A stretch of 64,000 bases of DNA. Source: Haliea alexandrii (GTDB lineage Bacteria > Pseudomonadota > Gammaproteobacteria > Pseudomonadales > Halieaceae). The translations under genes were made by a program, and so were the position numbers. Where the stretch lies: assembly GCF_003719295.1 (NCBI RefSeq), contig NZ_RFLW01000001.1, positions 1,754,955 through 1,818,954 on the forward strand. The letters run 5' to 3'. The notes under the pieces were generated by a model that saw only the letters and a program-made list of their open reading frames with translations, was not told the origin of the DNA and made no database searches. Below, one piece after another: positions 27,705 through 36,384 of the stretch (the stretch's first letter is position 1; each line of letters starts with the position of its first letter).

Positions 27705-28406
27705 GTGGCTGCTTCGATACAGCTTGAAGCAAGCTGGCTGAAGCACCTGGCGCCTGAGTTTGAAAAGCCCTATATGCGGGAACTCAGGGCGTTTCTGGGT
27801 GCGGAGAAAGCCGCCGGGGTGCAGGTGTTTCCCCCCGGCTCCGAAATCCTCAACGCCTTTGCCCACACCCCGCTGGAGCGTACCCGGGTCGTTATTCTGG
27901 GACAGGATCCGTATCACGGCCCCGGTCAAGCTCACGGCCTGTGTTTCTCTGTGCGACCGGGCGTCGCTCCGCCACCATCCCTGCAGAATATCTTCAAGGA
28001 AATCGAGCGTGACCTCGGCATCGGGCGACCGGCGCACGGTAGCCTCACCCGCTGGGCCGATCAGGGCGTGCTGCTGTTGAACAGTGTGCTGACGGTCGCG
28101 GCAGGCCGCGCGGCCTCACACCAGGGCAAGGGATGGGAGCAGTTCACCGACCGGGTGGTGGAGCTGGTCAACCGCGAGTGTAGCGGCGTCGTCTTCATGC
28201 TGTGGGGCGGCTACGCCCAGCGCAAGGGCGCCGCGATAGACCGCGAGCGTCATTGTGTGCTCACGGCCCCACACCCCTCACCGCTGAGCGCATACCGCGG
28301 CTTTATCGGCTGTGGGCATTTCAGTGCAGCGAATGCGTGGTTGTCGGCACACGGCCAGCCCCCCGTCGACTGGCAGCTTCCACCTCAACCAAACGGCACC
28401 GAATAG
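27705..28406 (+). CDS. ung: Uracil-DNA glycosylase
   Basis: Family-1 UDG that removes uracil from DNA. 233 residues with all signatures: [20 protein letters not shown] (catalytic Asp), LLLNSVLTV, and [19 protein letters not shown] (catalytic His loop). It starts at a GTG three bases past the CofC-CofGH stop with no clear ribosome site, so translation is probably coupled to the F420 operon. Its last 22 bases overlap the convergent ygfZ. Confidence 0.96.
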   Translation: MAASIQLEASWLKHLAPEFEKPYMRELRAFLGAEKAAGVQVFPPGSEILNAFAHTPLERTRVVILGQDPYHGPGQAHGLCFSVRPGVAPPPSLQNIFKEIERDLGIGRPAHGSLTRWADQGVLLLNSVLTVAAGRAASHQGKGWEQFTDRVVELVNRECSGVVFMLWGGYAQRKGAAIDRERHCVLTAPHPSPLSAYRGFIGCGHFSAANAWLSAHGQPPVDWQLPPQPNGTE

Positions 28407-29395
28407 GGTAGCGTCAGCACCTGCAACGGGACGCTGGCTTCGGGGGTCGTGTAGAGACCGTCTTCGGCGGCTGTTGCGCTTGTTGTCACCAGCACCAGGC
28501 GCTCTTCTTTGCTCGCCAGTGCCGTATTGATCACCGCACCCGCGGCCTGGTCCTGGCCGGCCCGGTACACGGGGGCACCCGCCTGCAGCCTGGCGTCGGC
28601 GGGGAGAGTCATAAGCAGCATGCGACGTTTGGCCTTGCCCTTGTAGTGCATGCGCGCGATCACTTCCTGCCCGGGGTAGCAGCCTTTGCGGAAGTTGATG
28701 TGCCCACAGAGGTCGTAGTTCAGCTGTTGTGGCAGGAACTCGCCGCTGGTGGTTGCCTGCAGCCGCGCAATGCCCTGACGCAGGTTGGCGGCTTGCCACT
28801 TTTCTTCGTCCGGCTGTGGAGTGCTCTGCGCCATGAGCGCTTCAGGCAGGGCCCCCTCTGCCGCCACGCGCACCCAGAGTTCAAGCGCCTGCGGGTCGGT
28901 AGTCGGTCGCAGTAACAGAGTTTCGGGCGCTGCCGTCCAGTCCAGAGCATCTTCAGGGAGTTCGGCGACGTGCTCGCGCAGGGCTGCCTGCCAGTTCTCC
29001 CCCTGAAGCCCCAACAGCCGCCAGTCCTCCGTGGCATCGCGCAGGGTGACTTTGGAAAACACCGCAAACCGACCGAGGCTCTCCAGCGTGCGCGCAAGAA
29101 TATCCCGCTGCAGTCGCAACAGCAGGGTGTCGGCTGATATAGCGAGGGCGATAAAGTCGGCCAGCACGCGCCCCTGCGGATTGCAAAAGCTGCCGTAGCA
29201 CGCCCGGCCGGTGTTGAGCTGACGAATATCGCAGCTGGCCTGATTGTGCAGGAAGTTCACGGCATCGGGTCCGCTCACCTCCAGTAGTGCTTCCGATTGC
29301 AGCCGGGTCAGGGATAGCCCTGCGGCGCTCCTCTGGGTGTTCTGCTTGTCTGACACGGTATCTTCTGCGCCTCCTGTGCGTTGGAAAACGGCCAC
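28385..29395 (-). CDS. ygfZ: tRNA-modifying / iron-sulfur repair protein YgfZ
   Basis: Folate-binding protein of the GcvT fold, used in upkeep of iron-sulfur enzymes such as MiaB. Up to 336 residues. The YgfZ signature is [20 protein letters not shown], with the N-terminal [16 protein letters not shown] and [10 protein letters not shown]. Start is uncertain: the GTG at 29395 opens the frame, while an internal GTG at 29356 has AGGAGG thirteen bases upstream. Divergent from sdhE, a common arrangement. Confidence 0.92.
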   Translation of the reverse strand: MAVFQRTGGAEDTVSDKQNTQRSAAGLSLTRLQSEALLEVSGPDAVNFLHNQASCDIRQLNTGRACYGSFCNPQGRVLADFIALAISADTLLLRLQRDILARTLESLGRFAVFSKVTLRDATEDWRLLGLQGENWQAALREHVAELPEDALDWTAAPETLLLRPTTDPQALELWVRVAAEGALPEALMAQSTPQPDEEKWQAANLRQGIARLQATTSGEFLPQQLNYDLCGHINFRKGCYPGQEVIARMHYKGKAKRRMLLMTLPADARLQAGAPVYRAGQDQAAGAVINTALASKEERLVLVTTSATAAEDGLYTTPEASVPLQVLTLPYSVPFG

Positions 29396-29423
29396 GGCTT
29401 AGCCTTGCGTGGCGCCGACACGC

Positions 29424-29429
29424 TATAAT
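29424..29429 (+). promoter_or_regulatory. Putative -10 box (TATAAT) for sdhE-ygfX
   Basis: Perfect TATAAT in the 72-base gap between divergent ygfZ and sdhE, 38 bases before the chosen sdhE start. No good -35 sits at 17 bases; TTAGCC at 29399 would give a 19-base spacer. Confidence 0.45.
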
Positions 29430-29467
29430 AGCGGTTTTTGATGTTTGCGTACCGCATGGGGGCTGTC

Positions 29468-29728
29468 ATGCTCGACACGGAAGAACACAATCGCATGCGC
29501 TGGGCCAGTCGGCGCGGCATGCTGGAGCTTGACCTGGTGCTGGAGCCCTTCGTTAACCAGTGCTATCCCCAGCTCGATGCCATCGACCGCGAGCGCTACC
29601 GGCAACTGATGCTCTGCGAGGATCAGGAGTTGTTCGGCTGGTTCCTGAGCAGGGAAATGCCCGACGATCCGGAGCTGGCCGCTATTGTCCGCAGCATACT
29701 CACCTTTACTCGTCCTGACCTGGACTGA
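29468..29728 (+). CDS. sdhE: FAD assembly factor SdhE
   Basis: Helps attach FAD covalently to SdhA. 86 residues from the ATG at 29468, which lines up with the E. coli start (M..NKARIHWACRRGM versus MLDTEEHNRMRWASRRGM). The RGxxE motif is present as RRGMLELD, and MLCEDQELFGWFL matches the second helix pair. Upstream in-frame ATGs at 29441 and 29456 would only add residues not in the family. The ygfX frame begins inside its 3' end. Confidence 0.9.
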   Translation: MLDTEEHNRMRWASRRGMLELDLVLEPFVNQCYPQLDAIDRERYRQLMLCEDQELFGWFLSREMPDDPELAAIVRSILTFTRPDLD

Positions 29729-30113
29729 CCGACGCCCACGTCCGGCCTGGTGCCTGCTCTGTCTGTGCCTGCTGCTGGCCATTGCCGAAGTGGCCGCACG
29801 CGGTTATGGCCTGTACGCGCTGCTGGCATTGCCATTGTGGGTCGGCGTTTCGCGCGCAGGAATGCCCGCCGCCAGTTACCACTGGCAGCTGGAAATTCAC
29901 GGTAGCCAGTGCTGGCTGAGCAGAACGCCGCGCGGTGCGCTGGCGCCGATTGCCATCACCGCTCACAGCGTGTTGCTGTCGCGCGTTTGTGTGCTGCAGT
30001 GGATACCTTTGGGCAGCCAGCAACGCCAGAGCCTGTGGCTCTGGGCGGCGGATTTCAGCGATGCTGACTACCGCGCACTGCGCCGCTGGTGGCTGGTGCA
30101 GGCCCGCCGCTAG
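29685..30113 (+). CDS. ygfX: YgfX-like membrane protein
   Basis: 142-residue protein with an N-terminal hydrophobic pair (WCLLCLCLLLAIAEVAARGY and LYALLALPLWVGV) then a soluble part ending LWLWAADFSDADYRALRRWW, which resembles the YgfX end (WLAADSMDEAEWRDLRR in E. coli). The sdhE-ygfX order is conserved. E. coli YgfX (CptA) was proposed as a toxin paired with SdhE, but that is disputed. The start is most likely a TTG at 29685, overlapping sdhE by 44 bases. The end overlaps the convergent peptidase gene by four bases. Confidence 0.75.
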   Translation: MSAAYSPLLVLTWTDRRPRPAWCLLCLCLLLAIAEVAARGYGLYALLALPLWVGVSRAGMPAASYHWQLEIHGSQCWLSRTPRGALAPIAITAHSVLLSRVCVLQWIPLGSQQRQSLWLWAADFSDADYRALRRWWLVQARR

Positions 30114-31642
30114 CGAATGAAACTCGCCAGGTCGTCCTTGAACCGGGCCATGGACGGCGGGTGCAGGTACATCATGTGGCCCGCTTTGTAGTAGGCCTCG
30201 GTAATGTTGTTGCGCAGCGCTTCGGGCAGGTCGATATGTTGCAGAAAGTGTCGTGTGGCACCCAGCGGCGTGGCGAGGTCGTAGTAGCCCTGCTGGACCA
30301 GCACGCGCATATGGGGGTTCTGGGTCATGGCATAGGCCAGGTCGACCGCGGTGTTGCCCACGGGTTGCGTGCCCACAGGGCCCGGGTGAGTATGCTCTTG
30401 CTTCCAGTTCCGCCACAGGCCCGCGGAAGTCACATAGGTCATGTCGGTTTTGACCCCCACAACTTCACGGTAGTAGTCGTTGAAGGTGGCGACGAAGGCA
30501 GGGCCCACCGCGGGGAAGAACGGATCGTAGGAAAAATCTTCCGCCACGTGGTTGATGGCATCGCCGACGAAGCGCGAGTCAATGCGCCCCACGGTCTTGC
30601 GTTTGGCGCGCAGCAGTTCCTTCGCAAAGCGCGCCTCGTCGATGCGCAGGTTGGCCCGCTCCCAGTAGTCGGCGCTGATGCCGGTGAAGCGCTGCAGGCC
30701 CTGCAACACGTTCTGCCGTGCAGACGCACTGGCGGCGTGCCCCTGTAGCAGCAGCGGCGCATACTCTTCCATTGCGAAGCGCTCCGCTTCCGCCACCATT
30801 TCCTCCACGGTTTCGGGGCGATAGTCGCTGACGCCGTGATACCAGGCTGTCGCCGCATACGTGGAGAGGTAGTTGACGTAGGGCAGATCGTTCGGTGTGC
30901 CCGCATTGCCGGCCACATAGTCCATGTAGGGTGATACCAGCACGACACCGTCGAGCGCAATGCTGTGGCGGCTGAGCAGGTCCCAGGCGACACCGCCGCT
31001 GCGTATGCCGCCGTAGCTTTCGCCGAGCAGGTACTTCGGTGAAGTCCAGCGGCCGTTCGCGGTGACATAGCGGGCGATAAAGTCGGACACGGTGTGGATG
31101 TCGTTGCTCACCCCCCAGAAGTCTTCACTCTTGCCTTTGCCGACCGCACGCGAAAACCCGGTGCCGACGGGGTCGATCATGATCAGGTCGGCCCGGTCGA
31201 GAATGCTGTACTCATTGTTGGCGTAGCGGAACGGGCCCTGTGTGGTGAAGGCGGTGTCGTCCACCACGGTACGCTGGGGGCCCAGTATGCCCATGTGCAG
31301 CCACATGGATGCGGAGCCCGGCCCGCCGTTGTAGGCAAACAGCAGCGGCCGGGTGCGGGAATCCGTGCCCTCCTGCAGATAGGCCGTGTAGCCGTAATGC
31401 GCAATCACGTCCCCGTCATCGTTTTTCATTTCCAGGGTGCCGGCGGTTGCCCGGTAGTCGATGTTCTTGCCGTCAATACGCACCCGCCCGCGGCTTTCTG
31501 CATGCAGGGGTTCCGGGATCGCGGCGGCCTCGGGGGGTGCGCTCGCGGTGTTTTCTTCCGCCGTCACGGCCTGCGCCAGCAGTATGGCGCCGAGGCACAG
31601 GGGCAGGAGCAGGGCAATACGGTTGATCAACAGCAGTTTCAT
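30110..31642 (-). CDS. S10 family serine carboxypeptidase-like protein, exported
   Basis: 510 residues from the ATG at 31642 (AAGGGAAC seven to eight bases ahead). N-terminal signal peptide LLLINRIALLLPLCLGAILL ending near VTAEE. S10 landmarks: FAYNGGPGSASMWLHMG (oxyanion region), DPVGTGFSRA, the nucleophile in LLGESYGGIRS, the Asp in QGYYDLATPLGAT, and the His in YKAGHMMYLHP. The expected role is removal of C-terminal residues from peptides in the periplasm. Divergent from the arylsulfatase across 215 bases without a clear promoter match. Confidence 0.9.
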   Translation of the reverse strand: MKLLLINRIALLLPLCLGAILLAQAVTAEENTASAPPEAAAIPEPLHAESRGRVRIDGKNIDYRATAGTLEMKNDDGDVIAHYGYTAYLQEGTDSRTRPLLFAYNGGPGSASMWLHMGILGPQRTVVDDTAFTTQGPFRYANNEYSILDRADLIMIDPVGTGFSRAVGKGKSEDFWGVSNDIHTVSDFIARYVTANGRWTSPKYLLGESYGGIRSGGVAWDLLSRHSIALDGVVLVSPYMDYVAGNAGTPNDLPYVNYLSTYAATAWYHGVSDYRPETVEEMVAEAERFAMEEYAPLLLQGHAASASARQNVLQGLQRFTGISADYWERANLRIDEARFAKELLRAKRKTVGRIDSRFVGDAINHVAEDFSYDPFFPAVGPAFVATFNDYYREVVGVKTDMTYVTSAGLWRNWKQEHTHPGPVGTQPVGNTAVDLAYAMTQNPHMRVLVQQGYYDLATPLGATRHFLQHIDLPEALRNNITEAYYKAGHMMYLHPPSMARFKDDLASFIR

Positions 31643-31857
31643 GGGGCGTTCCCTTCCAATGTGGCGCGGGGATTGTAGCAATTCCTGTGCGCGCCGTAAT
31701 GCTGATACGCGTGCCGGTGACTGCAGTGTGGCGTTGCAGCGTGCTGCGGTAGCGGGTTTGCGTATTTGTGCCGCTGGGGTGGATCCCCGTCGCACAGTGG
31801 CCACACGGTGGTCAGTCGTGCCCTAATGCGCGTGTTCTTAGACCTGAGGCGATTTGT

Positions 31858-33420
31858 ATGAGCACGCGTAACCCGATCCGTTATACCTCTCGACTGCTGG
31901 CGGCTGTTTTGCTGCTCGGTGTTTGCTCGGTGACTGCGGCCGCGAAAAAGCCCAATATTCTGGTGATCTGGGGAGACGACATCGGTTGGTCGAACCTCAG
32001 CGCCTACCACCAGGGTATGCTCGGGGGTAGCACCCCAAATATTGATCGCATTGCTCAGCAGGGTGCGCGCTTCACCGATTATTACGGTGAGCAGAGCTGT
32101 ACCGCCGGGCGCTCGGCCTTCATCACCGGTCAGCATCCCCTGCGCACCGGTCTGCTCAAGGTGGGCATGCCGGGGGCGGAGATTGGTCTGCAGGCGGAGG
32201 ACCCAACGATTGCGGAGTTGCTCAAGCCCCACGGCTATGCAACCGGGCAGTTTGGCAAAAACCACCTGGGTGACAAGGATGAGTACCTGCCGAGCAATCA
32301 TGGCTTCGACGAGTTCCTCGGCAATCTGTATCACCTGAATGCGGAGGAAGAACCCGAAACGTATTTCTATCCAAAAGACCCGGAATTCCGCAAGCGCTTC
32401 GCCCCGCGCGGCGTTATTCGCTCCTACGCGGACGGACGCATTGAGGATACGGGGCCTCTGAATCGCAAGCGCATGGAGACGGTCGACCAGGAGTTTACCG
32501 ACGCGGCCCTGGATTTCATGACCAGGGCCCAACGCGACGACAAACCGTTCTTTGTCTGGTTCAACGCTACCCGCATGCACAACTGGACCCGCCTGGCGCC
32601 GCAATGGGACGGTGCGTCGGGCTATGGCCTGTACGCCGATGGCCTTATGGAGCACGATAATCACGTCGGTCAGCTGTTGGATAAACTGGATGCGATGGGG
32701 ATCGCCGACGATACCATCGTGATTTATTCGACGGACAACGGGGCGCAAACAAATACCTATCCCGATGGCGGCGTGGAGCCATTTCGCGGCGAAAAGGGCT
32801 CGACCTGGGAGGGTGGCTTCCGCGTTCCGGCGATGATCCGCTGGCCCGGCGTAGTTGCACCCGGCACCGTCATCAACGACATTTTCTCACACCTGGACTG
32901 GATGCCCACGCTGCTTGCGGCGGCGGGTGAGCCGGGTATCAAGCAGAAGTTGCGCGGCGGGCACCGCATCGGTGGCCGGGAATTCAAGGTGTACCTCGAT
33001 GGCTACGACCAGACCGAACTGCTGGCGGGTGAGGGGCCGGGGAAACGCGACACTCTGTTTTACTTCGACGACAACGCCAATTTCAATGCGCTGCGCTGGG
33101 GCGACTGGAAGGTGCATTTCGCCTGGGCGATGCAGGGTTGGACGGGTCCGCGGGAGGCACTCAATTTCCCGCGGATCATAAACCTGCGCAGCGACCCGTA
33201 TGAAACCTCGATCGACTCGGGTTTGTATTCGCGCTTCTTCGCCGACCAGCTGTGGCTGTTTGTGCCGGTACAGCAGGAGGTCGGCAAGTGGCTGGCAACA
33301 TTCCGCGAGTTCCCACCGCGCCAGCCGACTGCGAGCTTCACGATTGATCGCATCATGCAACAGATGCAACAGATGCAACAAATGCGTGCTGCAGCGGCGC
33401 AGGCGGCTGGCGGTCCCTAG
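31858..33420 (+). CDS. Arylsulfatase, exported
   Basis: Type-I sulfatase, 520 residues from ATG 31858 (GAGG nine bases upstream). Signal peptide to about residue 28 (VTAAAKKPNILV). Metal-binding WGDDIGWSN, then the formylglycine site C81-TAGR with SAFITGQHPLRTG; the usual C-x-P-x-R proline is Ala here. Further active-site parts are GYATGQFGKNHLGD, YSTDNGAQTN and RGEKGSTWEGGFRVP. The end carries three tandem nine-base repeats giving MQQMQQMQQM. The sulfated substrate is unknown; marine polysaccharides are plausible. No formylglycine-generating enzyme gene is in the window. Confidence 0.93.
   Translation: MSTRNPIRYTSRLLAAVLLLGVCSVTAAAKKPNILVIWGDDIGWSNLSAYHQGMLGGSTPNIDRIAQQGARFTDYYGEQSCTAGRSAFITGQHPLRTGLLKVGMPGAEIGLQAEDPTIAELLKPHGYATGQFGKNHLGDKDEYLPSNHGFDEFLGNLYHLNAEEEPETYFYPKDPEFRKRFAPRGVIRSYADGRIEDTGPLNRKRMETVDQEFTDAALDFMTRAQRDDKPFFVWFNATRMHNWTRLAPQWDGASGYGLYADGLMEHDNHVGQLLDKLDAMGIADDTIVIYSTDNGAQTNTYPDGGVEPFRGEKGSTWEGGFRVPAMIRWPGVVAPGTVINDIFSHLDWMPTLLAAAGEPGIKQKLRGGHRIGGREFKVYLDGYDQTELLAGEGPGKRDTLFYFDDNANFNALRWGDWKVHFAWAMQGWTGPREALNFPRIINLRSDPYETSIDSGLYSRFFADQLWLFVPVQQEVGKWLATFREFPPRQPTASFTIDRIMQQMQQMQQMRAAAAQAAGGP
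33355..33381 (+). repeat. Three tandem 9-bp repeats at the arylsulfatase 3' end
   Basis: ATGCAACAG, ATGCAACAG, ATGCAACAA in tandem, in frame, coding Met-Gln-Gln three times. Copy number may vary between strains without breaking the frame. Confidence 0.85.
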
Positions 33421-33435
33421 GGCCATCCCGCGCCG

Positions 33436-34011
33436 CTAGTGCAGCAAGGCCTCGCAGATGTCCGCGAACGTGCGCGCCTGGGTGTGGTCCTGGTAGTCGA
33501 CATGCAGGCGCCGGGCGATCTGCCGCGCATCGAGCAGTCCGCGCAGGCTGATGCCATCGTTGGCGATCACCATCAGGTAATCCTGGCCGAGGTGCTGCAT
33601 CGTTTGCAGGATCCTGCCAACGCTCGCGTGCAGAACCTGGTCGTGGCGCACACCCTGTAGCGTTGAGCACGGCGTCATGACATCACCGACGGTCAGGTCC
33701 TGCCGTACCTTGCCGCTGGCGACTGTAATCTGCATGAGGCGCGATGACACCAGATCGCGGCGGGTGATGATACCTTTCAACTGCTCATCCATGTTGATGA
33801 CCAACTTCAGGCTGGCGTGTTCACGCTCGAGGAGCATGAGCGCTTCAGCGACACCGGTGTTGCTTTCCAGTAGCGGCGGAGCGTTGTAGTCAAAGTCCAA
33901 CAGCGCCTTGCTGGCGGGGCTGGATAGCTGCAGGTCACGCGGCAGCTCGGGCTGGTGAATGCGCTTGACGTCGGTCAGCGACAGTGTGTGCAGGGCTTTG
34001 AAAGCCTCCAT
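33436..34011 (-). CDS. CBS-domain protein
   Basis: 191 residues from the ATG at 34011 (AAGGAG seven bases ahead). Two CBS motifs: about residues 50-95 (LLESNTGVAEALMLLERE to GIITRRDLVSSRL) and 110-175 (VGDVMTPCSTL to GLLDARQIARRL). No partner domain is attached, so it is probably a stand-alone adenine-nucleotide sensor acting on another protein. Convergent with the arylsulfatase (15-base gap). Confidence 0.85.
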   Translation of the reverse strand: MEAFKALHTLSLTDVKRIHQPELPRDLQLSSPASKALLDFDYNAPPLLESNTGVAEALMLLEREHASLKLVINMDEQLKGIITRRDLVSSRLMQITVASGKVRQDLTVGDVMTPCSTLQGVRHDQVLHASVGRILQTMQHLGQDYLMVIANDGISLRGLLDARQIARRLHVDYQDHTQARTFADICEALLH

Positions 34012-34081
34012 TGAACTTCTCCTTGAGCACACGCGAGGCGTGCACCCTGTCGTTTAAGAAAAAAAACGTGACGGTGGAGGT

Positions 34082-34399
34082 TCAGCGGGCGGGTGGTGCC
34101 CTGGGGTGGTGCGGTAGGTAGGGCTGTGGTGTTGATCGTCGGCGCAGTGCAGCTGTGGTGGAGACGTAACGGTCAGATTCGGCGAGTTGCGCCTGTGTGC
34201 CGACGGGAACTGCCGGCTCAGCGTTGTTCTCTTCTGCAACGGGGTTGTCAAGGGTATCGACCTCGGCGGCCAGGCCTGCGCCGGGGTCGGTCGCTGCAAC
34301 AGCGGCGTGCTCGGCAGTACCGAGAAGACATGCAAGCAGCAGGGCAAGGGGAGCAACCCCTGTTAACCACCACCTACTTGGTTCCCGCATGCCTTGCAT
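34082..34399 (-). CDS. Small secreted hypothetical protein
   Basis: 105 residues from ATG 34399, with GAGG nine bases ahead. The first 32 residues are a signal peptide (WWLTGVAPLALLLACLLGTA ending AVAATDP). The rest is low-complexity, acidic first (VDTLDNPVAEENNAEPAVP) then basic and Pro-rich (RRRSTPQPYLPHHPRAPPAR). I recognise no family. A weak promoter (TTGACT, 17 bases, TGTACC on the minus strand, 34429-34457) sits upstream. A frame on the other strand overlaps but has no signal or ribosome site, so I favour this one. Confidence 0.55.
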   Translation of the reverse strand: MQGMREPSRWWLTGVAPLALLLACLLGTAEHAAVAATDPGAGLAAEVDTLDNPVAEENNAEPAVPVGTQAQLAESDRYVSTTAALRRRSTPQPYLPHHPRAPPAR

Positions 34400-34514
34400 C
34401 GGCCACCACCTCGTTGACACAGTGAAACGGTACACCCGCAGGCATCCCCCGAGTCAACAGGAATTGTGGTAGTAATGCCAATTCCGCGACGCAGGCAGTG
34501 CTTTGCAGCCCGGC

Positions 34515-36122
34515 TCAAGGTGAGGCAGGTATTGACTCTGCGCTGGTAGCCACGGGGGTGAGGACAGTGTCCAGCGCCTGCTTCAGTAGCGCGGGGTAGT
34601 CCAGCGTGTAGTGCAGGCCCCGGCTCTCTTTTCTTGCCTGCGCACAGCGGATCATGAGTTCCGCGACCATCGCCAGGTTGCGCAGTTCGAGCAGGTCATT
34701 GCTGACCTTGTAATTGCTGTAGTACTCGTTGATCTCGTCCTGCAGCAGCCGAATTCGATGCTCCGCGCGCGCCAGGCGTTTGTTGGTGCGCACGATGCCC
34801 ACGTAATCCCACATGAAACGCCGCAGTTCGTCCCAGTTGTGAGAAATCACAACGTCCTCATCGGAGTCCGTGACCTGGCTTTCGTCCCAGGGCGGGGCTG
34901 GTTGGGGAGGTGGACATTGTGCAATGTTGGCGGCGATATCGGTGGCCGCCGACTCGGCGAAGACGATGCACTCGAGTAACGAGTTGCTGGCCATGCGGTT
35001 GGCGCCGTGCAGGCCGGTGCACGACGCCTCACCAATCACATAAAGGCCGCCCACGTCGCTGCGGCCCGCGGTGTTTACTACCACGCCGCCACAGGTGTAG
35101 TGGGCGGCTGGCACCACGGGAATCGGCTCGCGCGAGATGTCGATGCCCAGTTCCAGGCAGCGCGTGCTGATGGTGGGGAAGTGCTCGTCGAGAAAGGCCC
35201 GGGGTTTGTGTGAAATATCGAGGAAAACACAGTCTACCCCCAGACGCTTCATTTCGTGATCGATTGCGCGTGCCACGATATCCCGCGGCGCGAGTTCCGC
35301 TCTGGGGTCGAAGTTGTGCATGAACTGACTGCCGTCGGGCAGGCGCAATTTGCCGCCCTCACCGCGAATTGCTTCCGTAATCAGGAACGACTTCGCTTTC
35401 GGGTGGTACAGGCAGGTGGGGTGGAACTGGTTGAATTCCAGGTTGGCCACACGACAGCCCGCGCGCCAGGCCATGGCAATGCCGTCGCCACTGGCACCGT
35501 CCGGGTTACTGGTATAGAGATACGCCTTGCTGGCGCCGCCCGTTGCCAGTACCACGGCCCTGGCCTGAAACAGGTCCACCCGGTCGCGTTCGCGGTCGAG
35601 TATATAAGCACCTTCGCAGCGGCCTTCGCGTGTAACCAGGTCCACCGCCACGCGGTGCGCAAAAACCTCGATGTTTTCTGCCGCAAGCACGCGCTCGGTG
35701 AGAACCTCAGAAATTGCTCGACCGGTGCGATCGGCTGCGTGGATAATGCGCCGGTGACTGTGGCCTCCCTCCATGGCCAGGTGGAACTCGCTGCTGGCGC
35801 CATGACGCAGGTCGAAGTCGACACCCTGCTCAACCAGCCACTCGACACAGGCACGACTGTTGCTGACGGTGAAGTGCACGGCCTCCGGGTTGCACAGTCC
35901 CGCACCGGCGACCAGTGTGTCAGCCACGTGCGAGTCCACGGTGTCGGATGAATCAAGCACCGCCGCCATGCCACCCTGTGCCCAGTAGGTCGAGCCCTCG
36001 TTGAGGTCGCCTTTGCAGATCAGCGCGACACGCAAATGCTGTGGCAGGCGCAATGCGGCGCTGAGCCCGGCAGCGCCGCCACCAATGACAAGGACATCGT
36101 GTTGCAGGAAAATGGCGGACAT
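34515..36122 (-). CDS. nadB: L-aspartate oxidase NadB
   Basis: FAD enzyme that turns aspartate into iminoaspartate, the first step of NAD synthesis. 535 residues, the usual length. FAD-binding [18 protein letters not shown], substrate loop [75 protein letters not shown] and [20 protein letters not shown]-like end. Divergent from rpoE, as in many gammaproteobacteria. A candidate promoter lies at 36155-36182. Confidence 0.97.
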   Translation of the reverse strand: MSAIFLQHDVLVIGGGAAGLSAALRLPQHLRVALICKGDLNEGSTYWAQGGMAAVLDSSDTVDSHVADTLVAGAGLCNPEAVHFTVSNSRACVEWLVEQGVDFDLRHGASSEFHLAMEGGHSHRRIIHAADRTGRAISEVLTERVLAAENIEVFAHRVAVDLVTREGRCEGAYILDRERDRVDLFQARAVVLATGGASKAYLYTSNPDGASGDGIAMAWRAGCRVANLEFNQFHPTCLYHPKAKSFLITEAIRGEGGKLRLPDGSQFMHNFDPRAELAPRDIVARAIDHEMKRLGVDCVFLDISHKPRAFLDEHFPTISTRCLELGIDISREPIPVVPAAHYTCGGVVVNTAGRSDVGGLYVIGEASCTGLHGANRMASNSLLECIVFAESAATDIAANIAQCPPPQPAPPWDESQVTDSDEDVVISHNWDELRRFMWDYVGIVRTNKRLARAEHRIRLLQDEINEYYSNYKVSNDLLELRNLAMVAELMIRCAQARKESRGLHYTLDYPALLKQALDTVLTPVATSAESIPASP

Positions 36123-36154
36123 GGCTGGGTGCTTGCTGCCTCAGGATGTGAAAT

Positions 36155-36182
36155 ATAGTATGTTGCTCAATAACTTACGTAA
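36155..36182 (-). promoter_or_regulatory. Candidate sigma-70 promoter of nadB
   Basis: On the minus strand TTACGT (36177-36182), 16-base spacer, TACTAT (36155-36160), 33 bases before the nadB start codon. The -35 is a partial match. Confidence 0.4.
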
Positions 36183-36254
36183 CACAGCTTACAGCAGGTC
36201 ACCGGGATGGCGAGTATAAACGAGGTATCCCGGAATAAGGAAATACACCATTGT

Positions 36255-36282
36255 GGAACTTTTTGGGCAACAACCCCTCTTA
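36255..36282 (+). promoter_or_regulatory. Sigma-E autoregulatory promoter of rpoE
   Basis: GGAACTT (36255-36261), 16-base spacer, TCTTA (36278-36282). The -35 is a perfect sigma-E element and the -10 is one base from TCTGA. It is about 103 bases ahead of the rpoE GTG, giving a leader of roughly 95 bases. Autoregulation by sigma-E is established for this operon in relatives. Confidence 0.75.
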
Positions 36283-36384
36283 CTGGCATCGTGGCGTGAG
36301 TGTGATTGTACAGATTGTGGTCGCTACCGAGCCGCCGGTTCGCAGCAATGAAATGCTGGTATTGAGCAGGAAAGGAGTCACGGA

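Noticed and set aside
29438-30113. sdhE-ygfX as a toxin-antitoxin system
   Set aside because: The CptBA toxin claim for this pair is disputed; SdhE motifs here point to flavin attachment, so I give only the YgfX-like membrane protein.
34093-34425. Plus-strand 110-codon frame
   Set aside because: Competes with the minus-strand small secreted protein, which has a signal peptide and ribosome site; this one has neither.
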